A stretch of 64,000 nt of DNA from Halomonas sp. 'Soap Lake #6' (lineage in GTDB: Bacteria; Pseudomonadota; Gammaproteobacteria; Pseudomonadales; Halomonadaceae). A program made the position numbers and the translations under genes. Within the stretch, counting starts at the first letter, position 1. Every line of letters starts with the position of its first letter. The DNA lies in the NCBI RefSeq assembly GCF_003031405.1, contig NZ_CP020469.1, positions 682,001-746,000 of the forward strand. Direction: 5' to 3'. The notes beneath the pieces are model-generated. The model searched no databases, had not been told where the DNA came from, and saw only the letters and a list, made by a program, of their open reading frames with translations. Positions 49,935 through 59,716 of the stretch are shown here, one piece after another.

Positions 49935-52900
49935 TGAATTTTTCCAACTTCTTTATCAGTCGTCCGATTTTCGCCACGGTGTTGGCGATTATTCTGACAC
50001 TGGTAGGTACTATGGCGATGCGAATACTGCCCATTGAGCAGTATCCCAGCGTTGTGCCACCTACGGTCTCAGTGCAAGCCCAGTTCCCTGGGGCAGATGC
50101 CGAAACCGTGGCACAAACGGTAGCAGCGCCGCTGGCTGAGGCGATTAACGGCGTTGAGGACATGCTTTACATGACCTCAAATAGCGCAGATAACGGGCTT
50201 ATGAGCTTGAGCGTGGCGTTTAATATCGGCACTGACGGCGATATTAATACCATCAACGTGAACAACCGGGTTCAAGGTGCACTGTCACGACTGCCTGAGG
50301 CGGTGCAGGCTCAGGGGGTTAGTGTCTCACTTCGCTCTGATTCAATTCTGATGCTGGTAGCACTGACGTCGCCAAGCGGTGACTACAACAATGTTTACAT
50401 GCAGAACTATGCCACTCTTAATATTCTCGATGAGCTGCGCCAAGTGCCGGGCGTTGGTAATGCTGAGGTGTTAGGCGGTGGTGAGTTCGCCATGCGCATC
50501 TGGATGGATCCTGACAAGCTGGCCCAATACGACTTAACGCCTAGCGAGGTAGCCAGTGCTATTCGCGCACAAAATACAGAAATCCCTGCCGGGAATTTAG
50601 CCGCTACGCCGCAAAGCGATCCGCGGGCTTATACCTATACTATTACTGCTGGTGGGCGTTTATCTGATACTGCTGATTTCCGTAATATCTACCTGCGTAC
50701 GAACCCAGATGGCTCCTCACTGCGCTTGGAAGATGTTGCGCGCATTGAACTAGGCGCCTCGTTCTACGGCATTGACGCTCGGTTAAATGGCGCGACGATG
50801 ACGCCGATTATTATCAACCAGCAGCCGGGAGCTAACGCTCTTGCAACGGCTGAGGCAGTGCGCTCTACAATGGAAGAGTTGGCGGTGCGCTTTCCGCCAG
50901 GGCTTGAGTATGTGACACCCTACGATACAACGCTGTTTATTGATGCTTCGGTGGAAACCGTACTCAAGACCTTTATCGAAGCATTTCTAATCGTTATCGT
51001 TATTCTGTTTATTTTCCTGCAAAACTGGCGTTTTACTGTGATTGCCATGTCGGTGGTGCCAGTATCGGTCATCGGTACGTTTGCAGGCTTCTATCTTTTT
51101 GATTTCTCTATCAACTTGCTAACACTGTTTGCCCTCGTGTTGTCGATCGGGATAGTGGTAGACGATGCTATCCTGGTGGTTGAAAACGTTGAGCGTGTAC
51201 TTAGTGAAGACGAGGACATTAGTGTCCGCGATGCCACTATTCGCGCGATGAAAGAGGTAGGTGGGCCTGTTATTGCTACATCGCTCATTATGGCGGCAGT
51301 TTTTGTGCCAGTAGCTTTCATGGGGGGCTTTACGGGGCAAATTTATCAACAGTTTGCGATTACTGTAGCAATTTCAGTAGCGCTCTCTGCGTTAATGGCA
51401 CTGACGTTTACACCAGCGCTTTCAGCAATTTTCATTAAGCACAATCTGCATAAGACCAAGCAGTCTGCGTTTAAGCGCGCAATCACCACGCCGCTGCGTC
51501 TGTTTGATCGATTTTTTGCAGGATTCACTGCGGTATATATGTGGTTTGTGAAAAAGTTGGTGCGATTTTGGGTATTGGCGCTCGCTCTTACTGTCGCAAC
51601 GGGTATCGGTTCCTACTGGCTGTATGCCAATACGCCCTCAACGCTAGTACCTGAAACCGACCAGGGTATTGTACTAGTGAGCGTATCTCTGCCGGATGCT
51701 GCGTCGCTTGACCGTACCCAAAATTACATGGCTGACCTAAGCGCTGCTATTGAAGATATCCCGGGGGTTCAGTACTCATCGGCAGTGGCAGGCTATGACA
51801 TTTTGTCGAGTGCGGTGAATACGGCGCGTGGCATTATCTTTGTGAATATGCACCCATGGGCTGAGCGTGATCTCACTGCCGACGAGTTGGTGGGGCATAT
51901 TATGGAGTTGGGTGCCAGTATTGATGGTGGCTCTGCCATGGCGTTTAACGTACCGCCGATAATGGGGCTGTCGACAACAGGTGGTTTTACCGGCTATCTA
52001 CAATCCTTTGATGGTGCTTCGCCGCGAGAACTTTATGAAGCCTCGCTGCAAATTATGGGGGCCGCTAATCAGCATCCGGCATTGAATCAGGTGTTCACAA
52101 CCTTCAATGTCAACGTGCCTTCTTTCCGCGCTGAAATTGATCAGCAGAAAGCACTTAGCTATGGCGTAGCGCTGGAAAACATATCATCAGCACTCTCCAA
52201 TACTTTCGGTAATGGCTTTGTTAACTTCTTTAGCTACCAAAACCGTAACTTCCAGGTTTATTTGCAGAACGAGGATGAGTTCCGCAAGACGCCTGAAGAC
52301 ATTAATAATGTATATGTGCGGGGAGGTAACGGTGAACGCATACCGCTCTCTGAATTCGTTACCCTTGAGCGGCAAGTGGGCCCTTCTGTAGTTTCGCGAT
52401 TTGGGGTTTACGCGGGAGCGCAATTCCAAGGTGGCGCTGCACCTGGATATAGCTCTGCACAGGCTATTGAAGCTATGGATGAGGTGGTCTTGGATACCCT
52501 TGGTCCTGACTGGGGAATGGGGTGGACGGGTACGGCTTATCAAGAAGCAAACCTAGGCAATACCGCGATGTTGGCAATTGTCTTTGGGATTATGATGGTC
52601 TTCTTGATTCTAGCGGCTCAATATGAAAGCTGGTCGTTGCCTTTAGCGGTACTTACCGCTACACCTTTTGCCTTCCTGGGTGGCATCGGGGGGATAGCAC
52701 TGCGGGGACTTGATACCAGTGTTTACGTCCAGATCGGTATGCTGGTGGTCGTTGGTTTGGCTGCCAAGAATGCTATCTTGATTGTTGAATTCGCCGAGTT
52801 GCAGCGAAAGGAACTGGGGAAATCTATTCGTGAGGCGGCCATCACTGCGGCTGAACTGCGCTTTCGTCCTATCGTTATGACATCTCTGGCCTTTATCTTT

Positions 52901-53119
52901 GGTACCTTACCATTGGCATTGGCCACAGGTGCCAGCGATGTTAGTAGCCATCATATCGGTACGACCGTTGCGGTGGGGATGGCTTCGGTGGCGATACTGG
53001 GTAGCCTTTTCATCCCGAGCTTTTATGCCATGATCGCCTCAGTATCTGACTGGCTCTATCGTAAGCGGCACCCTGACCACCAGGCCGAGCCACCTGCGCT
53101 AGAGCACGACGCGCAGTAA
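49934..53119 (+). CDS. acrB: RND efflux pump inner-membrane transporter (AcrB/MexB, HAE1)
   Basis: A 1061-residue multidrug transporter with twelve membrane spans and two large periplasmic loops. Its opening NFFISRPIFATVLAIILTLVGTMAMRILPIEQYPSVVPPTV is diagnostic of HAE1 pumps. The proton-relay Asp pair is in LSIGIVVDDAILVVENVERVLSED near residue 400. The second half repeats the pattern with LAAQYESWSLPLAVLTATPFAFLGG and VGLAAKNAILIVEFAELQRKELGKS; R in ELRFRPIVMTSLAFIFG is the relay Arg region. TAATG couples it to acrA. A strong terminator lies 20 bases after the stop. Drug range unknown. Confidence 0.95.
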   Translation: MNFSNFFISRPIFATVLAIILTLVGTMAMRILPIEQYPSVVPPTVSVQAQFPGADAETVAQTVAAPLAEAINGVEDMLYMTSNSADNGLMSLSVAFNIGTDGDINTINVNNRVQGALSRLPEAVQAQGVSVSLRSDSILMLVALTSPSGDYNNVYMQNYATLNILDELRQVPGVGNAEVLGGGEFAMRIWMDPDKLAQYDLTPSEVASAIRAQNTEIPAGNLAATPQSDPRAYTYTITAGGRLSDTADFRNIYLRTNPDGSSLRLEDVARIELGASFYGIDARLNGATMTPIIINQQPGANALATAEAVRSTMEELAVRFPPGLEYVTPYDTTLFIDASVETVLKTFIEAFLIVIVILFIFLQNWRFTVIAMSVVPVSVIGTFAGFYLFDFSINLLTLFALVLSIGIVVDDAILVVENVERVLSEDEDISVRDATIRAMKEVGGPVIATSLIMAAVFVPVAFMGGFTGQIYQQFAITVAISVALSALMALTFTPALSAIFIKHNLHKTKQSAFKRAITTPLRLFDRFFAGFTAVYMWFVKKLVRFWVLALALTVATGIGSYWLYANTPSTLVPETDQGIVLVSVSLPDAASLDRTQNYMADLSAAIEDIPGVQYSSAVAGYDILSSAVNTARGIIFVNMHPWAERDLTADELVGHIMELGASIDGGSAMAFNVPPIMGLSTTGGFTGYLQSFDGASPRELYEASLQIMGAANQHPALNQVFTTFNVNVPSFRAEIDQQKALSYGVALENISSALSNTFGNGFVNFFSYQNRNFQVYLQNEDEFRKTPEDINNVYVRGGNGERIPLSEFVTLERQVGPSVVSRFGVYAGAQFQGGAAPGYSSAQAIEAMDEVVLDTLGPDWGMGWTGTAYQEANLGNTAMLAIVFGIMMVFLILAAQYESWSLPLAVLTATPFAFLGGIGGIALRGLDTSVYVQIGMLVVVGLAAKNAILIVEFAELQRKELGKSIREAAITAAELRFRPIVMTSLAFIFGTLPLALATGASDVSSHHIGTTVAVGMASVAILGSLFIPSFYAMIASVSDWLYRKRHPDHQAEPPALEHDAQ

Positions 53120-53139
53120 CCAAAAGCAGAAGCTATAAG

Positions 53140-53168
53140 CGGGCACCAGCGTGGTGCCCGTTTTTTTA
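53140..53168 (+). terminator. Intrinsic terminator of the efflux operon
   Basis: CGGGCACCA (53140-53148), loop GCG, TGGTGCCCG (53152-53160), then TTTTTTTA. Perfect 9-bp stem with a strong T-run. Confidence 0.93.
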
Positions 53169-53315
53169 TGCCCGCATGATATAGGGCAAGGTAGCATGCT
53201 ACGCAAAAGCGTAATGTGGTCTACGCTAAAAGAGACCACTGTTTTCAGCTTGCACTAATAAAGATAAACCCAAGTGAAAACATCACCAGGCTCATCGTCT
53301 GGAGGAGGACATGCC

Positions 53316-53990
53316 ATGCAAACCTTAACGTCTGCTGCTCTGCAATTTCCTACAGTTGTTTTGACATTCTTACTGGCTCTAGTTGCGCTTTATTGGCTGC
53401 TTGTGCTTGTCAGGTTGGCGCCCCTTGAGCTATTTGAGCGGGATAGCCTGCGTGACGATCATATGGCGAGTACATTGGTTTCATTGGGCTTTGCCGGTGT
53501 GCCTGCGACGTTAGCGCTGAGTTTCCTAGTGCTATTTGCCGGGGCTATATCATTAGCTGCTGAAATAATAGTGCTTCGCTGGCTCTCGCTGGGCATGCTC
53601 AGAGTGCCTGTGGGTGTATTGCTGCTATGGGTATCGTTTTCTGTTGCGTCTCCCATTGCAGCGGCTGTGTGCCACGGTTTGCAGCGCGCTCTGCACCGTT
53701 ATCAGCCTTTCAAACGCCGCTGTTTATTGGGCGCCACTGTAATAGTGGCTGAACAGGAGGATAGTGAGCATGCACTCGCGGAGTTGATAAATGAGCCTGG
53801 CAGTGTGGTTAGGCTGCACTATAAAGCCGGCGAAGCTCCTCAGGCAGGTGAGCGTCGGGTATTAGTTAAATACTTGGCCAAAGAAGGCGCTTACCGCAGC
53901 GTAGTGGAGCAGCAGTACTTAGATACCCGAGTACGCTTAAGTAAGTTACGCCTACACCGTAAGCATCGGTCGAACGGCTATTCCACATAG
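53316..53990 (+). CDS. YqiJ/OB-fold-like membrane protein
   Basis: A 224-residue protein with three hydrophobic segments in the first ~125 residues (VVLTFLLALVALYWLLVLVRL, LALSFLVLFAGAISLAA, VPVGVLLLWVSFSVASPIAAAV). A soluble C-terminal part follows (RCLLGATVIVAEQEDSEHALAELINEPGSVVRLHYKAGEA, VLVKYLAKEGAYRSVVE). The layout, membrane head plus a small beta domain opening LGATVIV, resembles E. coli YqiJ, which usually travels with the flotillin YqiK, but no flotillin gene is adjacent. ATG 53316 has GGAGGAGG upstream. Function unknown; assignment is by architecture only. Confidence 0.65.
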   Translation: MQTLTSAALQFPTVVLTFLLALVALYWLLVLVRLAPLELFERDSLRDDHMASTLVSLGFAGVPATLALSFLVLFAGAISLAAEIIVLRWLSLGMLRVPVGVLLLWVSFSVASPIAAAVCHGLQRALHRYQPFKRRCLLGATVIVAEQEDSEHALAELINEPGSVVRLHYKAGEAPQAGERRVLVKYLAKEGAYRSVVEQQYLDTRVRLSKLRLHRKHRSNGYST

Positions 53991-54033
53991 CTATACGCTT
54001 TGCGCTATCAAAAGTAACTGCTGAGGCGTGCTT

Positions 54034-54960
54034 TTACTGGCCAAAGAGTCGCCGCCACTGCTTCATTAACCAATGTGTTGGTGATACAGCAGTGGCAGCG
54101 CGACTTGGAGAGCCATGCGAGTGAAGTGAGGTATCGAGAAACTGACGAATAGGGATTACTTGTTCCGCTTGGTTCAGCATTGGTGCGTGGCCGCAATTAG
54201 GTACCGTCAGCACCTTCAGTGAAGGCTGTGCTTCGGCCATGCGCGGTAATGTTTCGGCATCTAGCAGGGTAGATTCTGCGCCGCGGATGACCATCACCGG
54301 GCAGCGAATATTCTCCCACGCTGCCCAAGTATCACGTGGCGTGTCGTGGATAAATTGCTCACCGATACGCGGGTCAAAATGATAGGTCCAACTGCCATCT
54401 GGAAGGCGCCTAGCGCTATTGAGTGCCAGTTCTTGCCACTCCTTTTCCTGGGTAATTCCAAAGCTTGCATAATGCTGCTTTAGCTCTGATTGTAGATCAG
54501 AAAAATTACTAAAACGGTGGGCAACGCTGAAGTAGCTGGATAGCGCAATCAAGCCCTGCTTGTTCAGTTCTGGCCCAACATCGTTAAGAATAAGTCGATC
54601 TATGCGTTGACTGTGCTGCGGATCGGCTGCTAATAGCATGCCTAATAGCCCGCCCATTGATGTGCCTAGCCAATTGGCCTGCTGCACTTCGAAGTGGTCC
54701 AGGATGGCGAGTGCTACCGTTATGTAATGGCTGTAGAGGTAGTCGTGGGCAGGAAACAAAGACCAGCTTGAAAGGCCTCTGCCTGGAGTGTCCGGGGCAA
54801 TAATACGCCATTCGGGGCCCAATTGATGGGCCAGTGCTGAAAAGTCGCCGCCGTGGCGAGCAAGACCATGCCATGCCACCAAAGTGCGTGAAGCCGTGGG
54901 ATTCCAAATGCGCACAGCAATATCGAGTTCGCGAACGCGTACAAACTCTAAAGCGTCCAT
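54034..54960 (-). CDS. Alpha/beta hydrolase
   Basis: A 308-residue alpha/beta-fold hydrolase. The oxyanion block is LVAWHGLARHGGDFSALAHQL, followed by IIAPDTPGRGLSS. The nucleophile elbow is NWLGTSMGGLLGMLLA (Ser in GTSMGG), the acid is expected near CPVMVIRGAESTLLDAETL, and the His in VPNCGHAPMLNQAEQVIPIRQFL. Order and spacing fit a catalytic triad. Substrate unknown; the family covers esterases and many others. It lies 66 bases upstream of nothing on its strand but is in the same direction as the tetR gene at 55027. Confidence 0.85.
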   Translation of the reverse strand: MDALEFVRVRELDIAVRIWNPTASRTLVAWHGLARHGGDFSALAHQLGPEWRIIAPDTPGRGLSSWSLFPAHDYLYSHYITVALAILDHFEVQQANWLGTSMGGLLGMLLAADPQHSQRIDRLILNDVGPELNKQGLIALSSYFSVAHRFSNFSDLQSELKQHYASFGITQEKEWQELALNSARRLPDGSWTYHFDPRIGEQFIHDTPRDTWAAWENIRCPVMVIRGAESTLLDAETLPRMAEAQPSLKVLTVPNCGHAPMLNQAEQVIPIRQFLDTSLHSHGSPSRAATAVSPTHWLMKQWRRLFGQ

Positions 54961-55026
54961 AGACTACTCCTAGGCGTATGATGCTATCAGTATAGGAGTA
55001 TTGCTGCGTTGCAGCTAAATCGTGTA

Positions 55027-55638
55027 TCAGCGCTGCATTAAATGAATCAGTGTATCAATCATTTCGCCACCCCGCTCACGAACTGAAAACGCTTCTGGCG
55101 TGCGCAGCCAATCGTGAAATAATCCACCTAGTGTTGATTGCATCAGGCGTGCTGCTAATTCTGCGCTTAAACCCTCGCGTAGCAGCCCTTGAGCATAGGC
55201 AAGTTGGAACACAGCTAGCATTCCATCAAGGCACTCTTCACCAAATTTATCCTGCATTTCAATTGGATTGATGTCGCTAAAGAATTCACAGCGGTGAAGC
55301 AGGATGGAGAGAATACGTTGGCGGGAAGGCTGTTCCAAGTGATTAAGCCCTGCATGGCAGGCCAAGCGTATAGCCTCAAGTGGTGAGATATCGGTATCGG
55401 CATTGTTGACCTCTTCCAGCAATGACTCGAAAGGCATACGAACGCGCTCAACCAGTGCCATGAAAAGATCAGCTTTATTTTTAAAATGCCAGTAAACAGC
55501 TCCACGGGTGAGGCCTGCATGGCGCGCAATCTGTTCAAGCGATGTACGGGCTACGCCTTTTTCGAAAAACACCTCTTCAGCAGCATTCAGCAGCGCTTCA
55601 CGAGTAGCGGCGGCTTCTGCTTTGGTTTTTCTTGCCAT
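55027..55638 (-). CDS. acrR: TetR/AcrR-family repressor, probable regulator of the efflux operon
   Basis: A 203-residue TetR-type repressor. The HTH is AAEEVFFEKGVARTSLEQIARHAGLTRGAVYWHFKNKADLFMALVE (residues ~18-62), with the AcrR/TtgR-like phrase RGAVYWHFKNKADLF. The C-terminal ligand domain continues through HLEQPSRQRILSILLHRCEFF and LLREGLSAELAARLMQSTLGGL. It is 1.9 kb downstream of acrB, on the opposite strand. Its promoter carries CATACA-N4-TGTATG, nearly the same as the motif in the tolC-acrA-acrB promoter, so it probably represses both. The inducer is unknown. Confidence 0.88.
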   Translation of the reverse strand: MARKTKAEAAATREALLNAAEEVFFEKGVARTSLEQIARHAGLTRGAVYWHFKNKADLFMALVERVRMPFESLLEEVNNADTDISPLEAIRLACHAGLNHLEQPSRQRILSILLHRCEFFSDINPIEMQDKFGEECLDGMLAVFQLAYAQGLLREGLSAELAARLMQSTLGGLFHDWLRTPEAFSVRERGGEMIDTLIHLMQR

Positions 55639-55702
55639 GGAAACGTAACCTCATTAATCGATACAGGACGTGCACATTTTATCTGATTACGGCAGGTTTT
55701 TA

Positions 55703-55718
55703 CATACAAAACTGTATG
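55703..55718. promoter_or_regulatory. TetR operator at the acrR promoter
   Basis: CATACA-AAAC-TGTATG is a perfect 6-bp inverted repeat, 65 bases upstream of the tetR start. The same half-sites occur at 46962-46977 in the efflux promoter. Autoregulation is likely. Confidence 0.6.
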
Positions 55719-55891
55719 GTTGGCTGTACGACATCATAGCGTGGGTTAACAAATGCGTTATCTATAGCTAATAAGTGTATAAGGCGATATAAAGAGTTAG
55801 TTTAAAAACGCCGTTTTCAAATGTGTTTTGCTAATCTGCAATGCAAATGGCGTATGCGCCCTGTATCAATGCACGTTATAGGAATGACAGC

Positions 55892-56923
55892 ATGGCACGA
55901 TCCCCCTTTGAGTTAGCTGGATATACCATTCAGCCCGGACAGCGTTTGCAAATTGATATGCCAGTGGCGCGTTTATATACCCATACGCCGTTGCATATTC
56001 CGGTTGAAGTGGTGCATGGCCGTAAGGCGGGGCCTGTGATGCTGGTATGCGGCGGGATACATGGTGATGAAATTAATGGCGTAGAGATTGTGCGTCGGTT
56101 ATTGCGTTCTAAAGCAATTAATAGCCTGCGTGGAACGCTGATTGCTGTGCCCGTCGTAAATGTTTTTGGGTTTTTACAACAGACCCGCTACTTACCTGAT
56201 CGGCGAGATCTAAATCGTTGTTTTCCGGGCAGCGATAAAGGCTCTCTAGGTGGTCGTATTGCTGCGCTATTTCGTGAGGAAATAGTGGACCATGCAACAC
56301 ATATAATTGATCTACATACCGGCGCCATACACCGTACCAATCTCCCGCAAATTCGTGCCCAGTTACATGAAGGCAGTGAAACCGCGCGTATGGCTGATGC
56401 TTTTGGGGCTCCAGTGATTCTCAATGCGGAGCTGCGTGAAGGTAGCCTACGGCATTATGCCCAAACCCAGGGTATTCCAGTGCTCACCTACGAAGCTGGT
56501 GAAGCGTTACGCTTTGATGAATGGGCCATCGCGCCAGGCGTACGGGGTATTTTACGGGTGATGCGCCGACTAGATATGTTGGCCGGTGCTCAACGACAAC
56601 GCTCTCCTGCGCCTGCTGAGCTTGCCAATGGCTCTAGTTGGGCGAGGGCACCCATCGATGGCATCTTGCGACCTAAAATACGTTTAGGTGCCCGGGTTGC
56701 TAAAGGCGAAGTGCTGGGCAAAGTAGCTGACCCTTTCGGTAATGATGAGTATGAGGTGCGCTCGATGGCCGATGGTATCGTGATTGGTATGAGCCGACTT
56801 CCCTTAGCAAATGAAGGGGAGGCGCTTTACCACATCGCTCGCTTTGATGAAATTGAAGAAGCGGAAACTGCCATTGAGAGCTTTCAGTCGAGCCTTACGC
56901 CGCCACCTGATGCCATGTTTTGA
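55892..56923 (+). CDS. Succinylglutamate desuccinylase/aspartoacylase-family protein
   Basis: A 343-residue zinc amidohydrolase. The first zinc ligands are H57 and E60 in CGGIHGDEINGVEIVRRLL; the arginine/asparagine pocket is TRYLPDRRDLNRCFPG; the third ligand is His in IIDLHTGAIHRTNLPQIRA. The C-terminal ~80 residues form a biotinyl/lipoyl-like barrel (IRLGARVAKGEVLGKVADPFGNDEYEVRSMADGIVIGMSRLPL). This extended form is common among AstE/AspA relatives of unknown substrate and includes DoeB-type deacetylases of ectoine breakdown, but no ectoine genes are nearby. ATG 55892 with AGGA upstream is preferred over ATG 55841. Confidence 0.86.
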   Translation: MARSPFELAGYTIQPGQRLQIDMPVARLYTHTPLHIPVEVVHGRKAGPVMLVCGGIHGDEINGVEIVRRLLRSKAINSLRGTLIAVPVVNVFGFLQQTRYLPDRRDLNRCFPGSDKGSLGGRIAALFREEIVDHATHIIDLHTGAIHRTNLPQIRAQLHEGSETARMADAFGAPVILNAELREGSLRHYAQTQGIPVLTYEAGEALRFDEWAIAPGVRGILRVMRRLDMLAGAQRQRSPAPAELANGSSWARAPIDGILRPKIRLGARVAKGEVLGKVADPFGNDEYEVRSMADGIVIGMSRLPLANEGEALYHIARFDEIEEAETAIESFQSSLTPPPDAMF

Positions 56924-57152
56924 AATCTTACAGCACCGTGCTTTAAGGCCTCATAGCAGTAGCAGTGATCGCAATGTGGTGGGGTATGGAAGCGATGACC
57001 TATGAATAGTTGCCATGGATGGCGTTATCTCTTCCCATTGTCTATACCTGTTGGGTGGGTAGCTAGCCCAACCTAAAACAGACACATAATACGGCTTTAC
57101 GAATTCCAGTGGTGCTTAGGTACCACGTCGACCGCGACATGGAGGAAATGTA

Positions 57153-58613
57153 ATGACGAATAGCATTGGCAAAAACACCACCACCGATGCCGGTATTCCG
57201 GTTTCCAGCACCGAACACTCTCTTTCCGTTGGTCCCGATGGCCCAATTGTTATGCATGACCACTACCTCATGGAGCAGATGGCGGCCTTTAACCGTGAGA
57301 TGATCCCTGATCGTCAGCCTCACGCAAAGGGTAGTGGTGCTTTTGGTTATTTTGAAGTTACCCACGATGTGAGTAAGTACACTAAAGCGAAGTTTCTTCA
57401 GCCAGGTACCAAAACCGATGTACTAATCCGCTTTTCAACAGTTGCAGGGGAGAGCGGAAGTCCAGATACATGGCGTGATCCACGAGGCTTCTCGATCAAG
57501 TTTTATACCGAGGAAGGCAACTTCGACATGGTGGGTAACAACACTCCTGTGTTTTTCGTCCGTGATCCAATGAAATTTCAGCACTTTATTCACTCTCAAA
57601 AGCGCCGCGCTGATAACGGACTGCGTGACCATGATATGCAGTGGGATTTCTGGACCCTGGCACCTGAGTCAGCTCATCAGGTTGCCTGGCTAATGGGGGA
57701 TAGGGGTGTTCCTGCTACGTGGCGGCATATGAACGGCTATTCCAGCCACACCTATATGTGGGTTAACACTGAAGGTGAACGGTTCTGGGTGAAATACCAC
57801 TTCAAAACTGATCAAGGTATCCAGTGTATGACTCAGGAGCAGGCCGACCAAATGGCGGGTAGTGATGCCGATTACCATCGCCGTGACCTGTTTGAGGCTA
57901 TTAAGCGGGGTGATTATCCATCTTGGACCCTGCACATGCAGGTCATGCCTTTTGAAGATGCCAAAACCTATCGCATCAATCCCTTCGACTTAACCAAGGT
58001 ATGGCCCCACGATGACTACCCGTTGATGGAAGTGGGCAAGTTAACCCTGAACCGTAATCCGACCGATTTTCATAGCGAGGTCGAGCAAGCTGCTTTCGAA
58101 CCCAATAACTCGGTGCCGGGGACCGGGTTCTCGCCTGATAAAATGCTGCTAGCACGGGTGATTTCCTATGCAGACGCTCACCGTGCTCGCTTGGGGGTGA
58201 ACTACAAGCATATACCGGTCAATTCGCCTAAATGCCCAGTACATAGTTATAGCCAGGGCGGTACGATGCGTATTCAGTACTCCACGGACCCAGTATATAC
58301 CCCCAATAGTAAGGGTGGCGCAGAGGCTGATTCACAGCGCTACCCGGAGGATGCGGTATGGTCTACCGATGGCCAGTTGGTACGCGCCGCCTATACGCTG
58401 CGCCCAGATGACGATGACTGGAGTCAGGCGCATGCGCTGGTTCGTCAAGTAATGGATGACAGTCAGCGAGATCGGTTGGTATCCAACGTAGTGGGCCACT
58501 TATCTGGCGGTGTCACTGAGCCCGTGTTGGAGCGCGCCTTTGAATATTGGCGCAATATTGATCAGCAGGTTGGGGAGCGCATTGAGCAAGGTGTGCGGGG
58601 TGCTAAACCCTAG
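57153..58613 (+). CDS. katA: Monofunctional haem catalase (small-subunit type)
   Basis: A 486-residue catalase that dismutates hydrogen peroxide in the cytosol. The catalytic His is H57 in [19 protein letters not shown], the Asn is in [20 protein letters not shown], and the haem-ligand Tyr lies in [20 protein letters not shown]. Length and the [10 protein letters not shown] and [13 protein letters not shown] blocks fit clade-3 small-subunit catalases. The residues before the His (RQP rather than RVV) are less usual but spaced correctly. GGAGGAA lies upstream. Single gene, ending against a perfect hairpin shared with dusA. Confidence 0.95.
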   Translation: MTNSIGKNTTTDAGIPVSSTEHSLSVGPDGPIVMHDHYLMEQMAAFNREMIPDRQPHAKGSGAFGYFEVTHDVSKYTKAKFLQPGTKTDVLIRFSTVAGESGSPDTWRDPRGFSIKFYTEEGNFDMVGNNTPVFFVRDPMKFQHFIHSQKRRADNGLRDHDMQWDFWTLAPESAHQVAWLMGDRGVPATWRHMNGYSSHTYMWVNTEGERFWVKYHFKTDQGIQCMTQEQADQMAGSDADYHRRDLFEAIKRGDYPSWTLHMQVMPFEDAKTYRINPFDLTKVWPHDDYPLMEVGKLTLNRNPTDFHSEVEQAAFEPNNSVPGTGFSPDKMLLARVISYADAHRARLGVNYKHIPVNSPKCPVHSYSQGGTMRIQYSTDPVYTPNSKGGAEADSQRYPEDAVWSTDGQLVRAAYTLRPDDDDWSQAHALVRQVMDDSQRDRLVSNVVGHLSGGVTEPVLERAFEYWRNIDQQVGERIEQGVRGAKP

Positions 58614-58669
58614 CCCTAGTTATAAGTTAAGCCAGTCAGTTGACTAGCAACTTACTTACACCTTCGCTC

Positions 58670-58699
58670 CAGCCTGCCATGTTACAGCATGGCAGGCTG
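58670..58699. terminator. Shared hairpin between katA and dusA
   Basis: Perfect 12-bp stem CAGCCTGCCATG (58670-58681) with CATGGCAGGCTG (58688-58699), loop of 6. The dusA stop codon lies in the loop. No T-run on either strand, but the symmetrical hairpin between convergent genes could serve both. Confidence 0.6.
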
Positions 58700-59716
58700 C
58701 GCCGGCTCAGGCTGTTCGGATGTAAGTGGCTCACGTACTAAGCTGAGCGCCTCGTCATACACACGCAAACCCACACCCTCTTTATGGGCATTTTCAGAAA
58801 GGTGGCGGCGAAAGCGCCTGCCGCCTGAGCAGCCCTGAAATAGGCCAAGCAGATGGCGGGTAATGTGATTTAGTTTGGCACCTTCTTCTAGACGTTGTTG
58901 AATGTAGGGGCGAAACGCCATTGCCGCCTCAAGGCGCGTCTGTGCTGGCCCTGGTTCACCAAATAGCTGCTCATCGACCCCGGCAAGCAGCCACGGGTTT
59001 TGATATGCCTCTCGTCCTACCATGACGCTATCCACGTGTTGCAGCTGTGCTTGGCACTCGGAGAGGGTTTTAATACCACCGTTGATGCCGATATGTAGCT
59101 CAGGATGGCTCTGCTTTAGGCGGTGAACGCGGGGGTAGTTAAGCGGTGGCACGTCACGGTTTTGTTTAGGCGACAAACCCTGCAGCCAAGCCTTGCGCGC
59201 GTGCACAGTAAACACCTGGCATCCAGCATCCGCGACGATATTGATAAAGCGCGCCAGATCAGCATCTTCATCCTGGTCATCAATACCAATACGGCACTTC
59301 ACCGTGATCGGAATCGACACGGTCGCCTGCATGGCGCGTACAGCATCCGCCACTTTTTCAGGGTGGCCCATTAAGCAGGCACCAATCATATTGTTCTGTA
59401 CGCGGTCGCTGGGGCAGCCAACGTTCAGGTTAACTTCATCATAGCCCCATGCCTCGGCAATCGCCGCGCACTCCGCAAGCTCTCCCGCATCGCTACCGCC
59501 CAGTTGCAAAGCAATAGGGTGCTCAACCTCGCTGTAGCCCAAAAAGCGCTCACGGGGTGATCCATGCAGAATCGCACCGGTCGTCACCATCTCAGTATAC
59601 AGCAGCGCCCGCTTGGTTAACGTGCGGGCGAACGCACGATAGTCGCGGGTTGTCCAATCCATCATGGGTGCCACAGAAAATAGGCGGGCTGTGTCTGCTG
59701 ATTTTTCTTTCTTCAT
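58682..59716 (-). CDS. dusA: tRNA-dihydrouridine(20/20a) synthase DusA
   Basis: A 344-residue FMN-dependent enzyme that reduces U20/U20a of tRNA. VAPMMDWTTRDYRAFARTL begins the barrel, VNLNVGCPSDRVQNNMIGACLMGHPEK holds the catalytic Cys in the DusA-specific context, then VKCRIGIDDQDEDADLARFINIVADAGC and VFTVHARKAWLQGLSPKQNRDVPPLNYPRVHRLK, all characteristic of DusA rather than DusB or DusC. NGGIKTLSECQAQLQHVDSVMVGREAYQNPWL is the flavin-phosphate region. ATG 59716 begins just before the fold; the in-frame ATG at 59818 adds 34 unrelated residues. Confidence 0.95.
   Translation of the reverse strand: MKKEKSADTARLFSVAPMMDWTTRDYRAFARTLTKRALLYTEMVTTGAILHGSPRERFLGYSEVEHPIALQLGGSDAGELAECAAIAEAWGYDEVNLNVGCPSDRVQNNMIGACLMGHPEKVADAVRAMQATVSIPITVKCRIGIDDQDEDADLARFINIVADAGCQVFTVHARKAWLQGLSPKQNRDVPPLNYPRVHRLKQSHPELHIGINGGIKTLSECQAQLQHVDSVMVGREAYQNPWLLAGVDEQLFGEPGPAQTRLEAAMAFRPYIQQRLEEGAKLNHITRHLLGLFQGCSGGRRFRRHLSENAHKEGVGLRVYDEALSLVREPLTSEQPEPAQPAML

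Noticed and set aside
55892..56923. DoeB of ectoine degradation
   Set aside because: Same superfamily, but no doeA, doeC, doeD or other ectoine genes are nearby.
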